DNA of 6,199 nt, from NCBI GenBank assembly GCA_002708145.1, contig PAOV01000024.1, forward strand, positions 1 through 6,199. Reading direction: 5' to 3'. The first letter of the stretch is position 1. Each line of letters begins with the position of its first letter. Shown here piece by piece: positions 5,936-6,199 of this stretch. A program made the position numbers and the translations under genes. The notes under the pieces are model-generated. The model was not told the origin of the DNA. It searched no databases and saw only the letters and a list, made by a program, of their open reading frames with translations. Source of the stretch: Chloroflexota bacterium. Lineage in GTDB: Bacteria; Chloroflexota; Dehalococcoidia; Lucifugimonadales; Lucifugimonadaceae.

Positions 5936-6199
5936 TTATGAAACTTTAATTAACGCACGTTTTGTATATACTTTTGCCATTGCCCTTCGGTATTTTTCAC
6001 TGACAAAAGCATCACTTAGAACATTTTGCCCTTCAGCAGCATTAGAGGATGCATTTGCAATGGATGCCTCATTTAAAGTTTGACCTCTTATTGAATCTTC
6101 AACTCCTTTATCTCTAAAAGCAACCTCTCCTACACCACTTAATCCCACACGAACTTCCGAGCAATTGCCATTTGAATTACTCATTGCTACCGCACAACC
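5936..6199 (-). CDS. CoxM-like FAD-binding subunit of a molybdenum hydroxylase (CO/xanthine dehydrogenase family), C-terminal fragment
   Basis: Only the last 87 residues are in the window. The frame stays open to the edge (GCAVAM precedes the ATG at 6184), so that ATG is internal and the gene continues beyond 6199. The fragment matches the C-terminal domain of medium/FAD subunits of CO dehydrogenase, xanthine dehydrogenase and related hydroxylases: CSEVRVGLSGVGEVAFR is the usual 'aRIaLGGVa..P.R' strand, and SDAFVSEKYRRAMAKVYTKRAL is the typical terminal 'S.eYRr.la.vl.rRAL' helix. Full-length relatives have about 280-300 residues and pass electrons between the iron-sulfur and FAD sites of a three-subunit enzyme; the other subunits would lie outside the window. 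The FAD-binding part cannot be seen, so CO dehydrogenase cannot be told from purine or other heterocycle hydroxylases. Confidence 0.85.
   Translation of the reverse strand, partial: GCAVAMSNSNGNCSEVRVGLSGVGEVAFRDKGVEDSIRGQTLNEASIANASSNAAEGQNVLSDAFVSEKYRRAMAKVYTKRALIKVS

Noticed and set aside
1..6199. Alternative genetic code with TGA as a sense codon
   Set aside because: About 1,650 codons of complete genes contain no internal TGA, and the tryptophan codons I checked are TGG. The gene content also does not resemble the reduced lineages that use such codes.

Overview
The window is a strongly AT-rich stretch of bacterial chromosome. One gene fragment sits on the + strand at the left edge and five genes sit on the - strand. 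The six-domain ribosomal protein S1 has a second domain (GSQVDLRPVRNLDKLLG, then KRGNIVLSRR) that I associate with Deltaproteobacteria-like lineages. Low GC plus a CO-dehydrogenase/xanthine-dehydrogenase-type gene would fit an AT-rich, possibly marine, member such as SAR324. This placement is from memory of families and is tentative.

Layout, left to right. Positions 2-334 (+) hold the C-terminal end of a helical-repeat (HEAT-like) protein. It stops at TGA, but the same frame carries repeat-like sequence on to a TAG at 422-424. Positions 425-570 are a convergent intergenic gap. Positions 571-2646 (-) encode ribosomal protein S1 with a long, charged, aromatic-free tail. Positions 2647-2955 are the S1 upstream region, with two near-consensus sigma70-type promoters and inverted repeats. 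Positions 2956-3633 (-) encode a small MotA/TolQ/ExbB-like membrane protein. Positions 3796-4722 (-) encode a DHDPS/NAL-superfamily aldolase that is probably not the lysine-biosynthesis enzyme. Positions 4787-5833 (-) encode a low-specificity threonine aldolase. Positions 5936-6199 (-) hold the C-terminal end of a molybdenum-hydroxylase FAD subunit (CoxM-like), cut by the window edge, followed by a hairpin.

The CoxM-like, threonine aldolase and DHDPS-like genes run in the same direction with gaps of 102 and 63 bases. They may form a catabolic cluster that feeds small carbon/nitrogen compounds into glycine, aldehyde and keto-acid metabolism, but the substrate cannot be read from this window. 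The MotA-like gene and S1 follow in the same direction, and S1 very likely has its own promoters.

I see no mobile element, CRISPR array, tRNA or rRNA, and no clear undescribed multi-gene system. The points most worth a second look are the in-frame TGA in the repeat protein, the promoter/structure-rich S1 leader, and the compact MotA-like protein.
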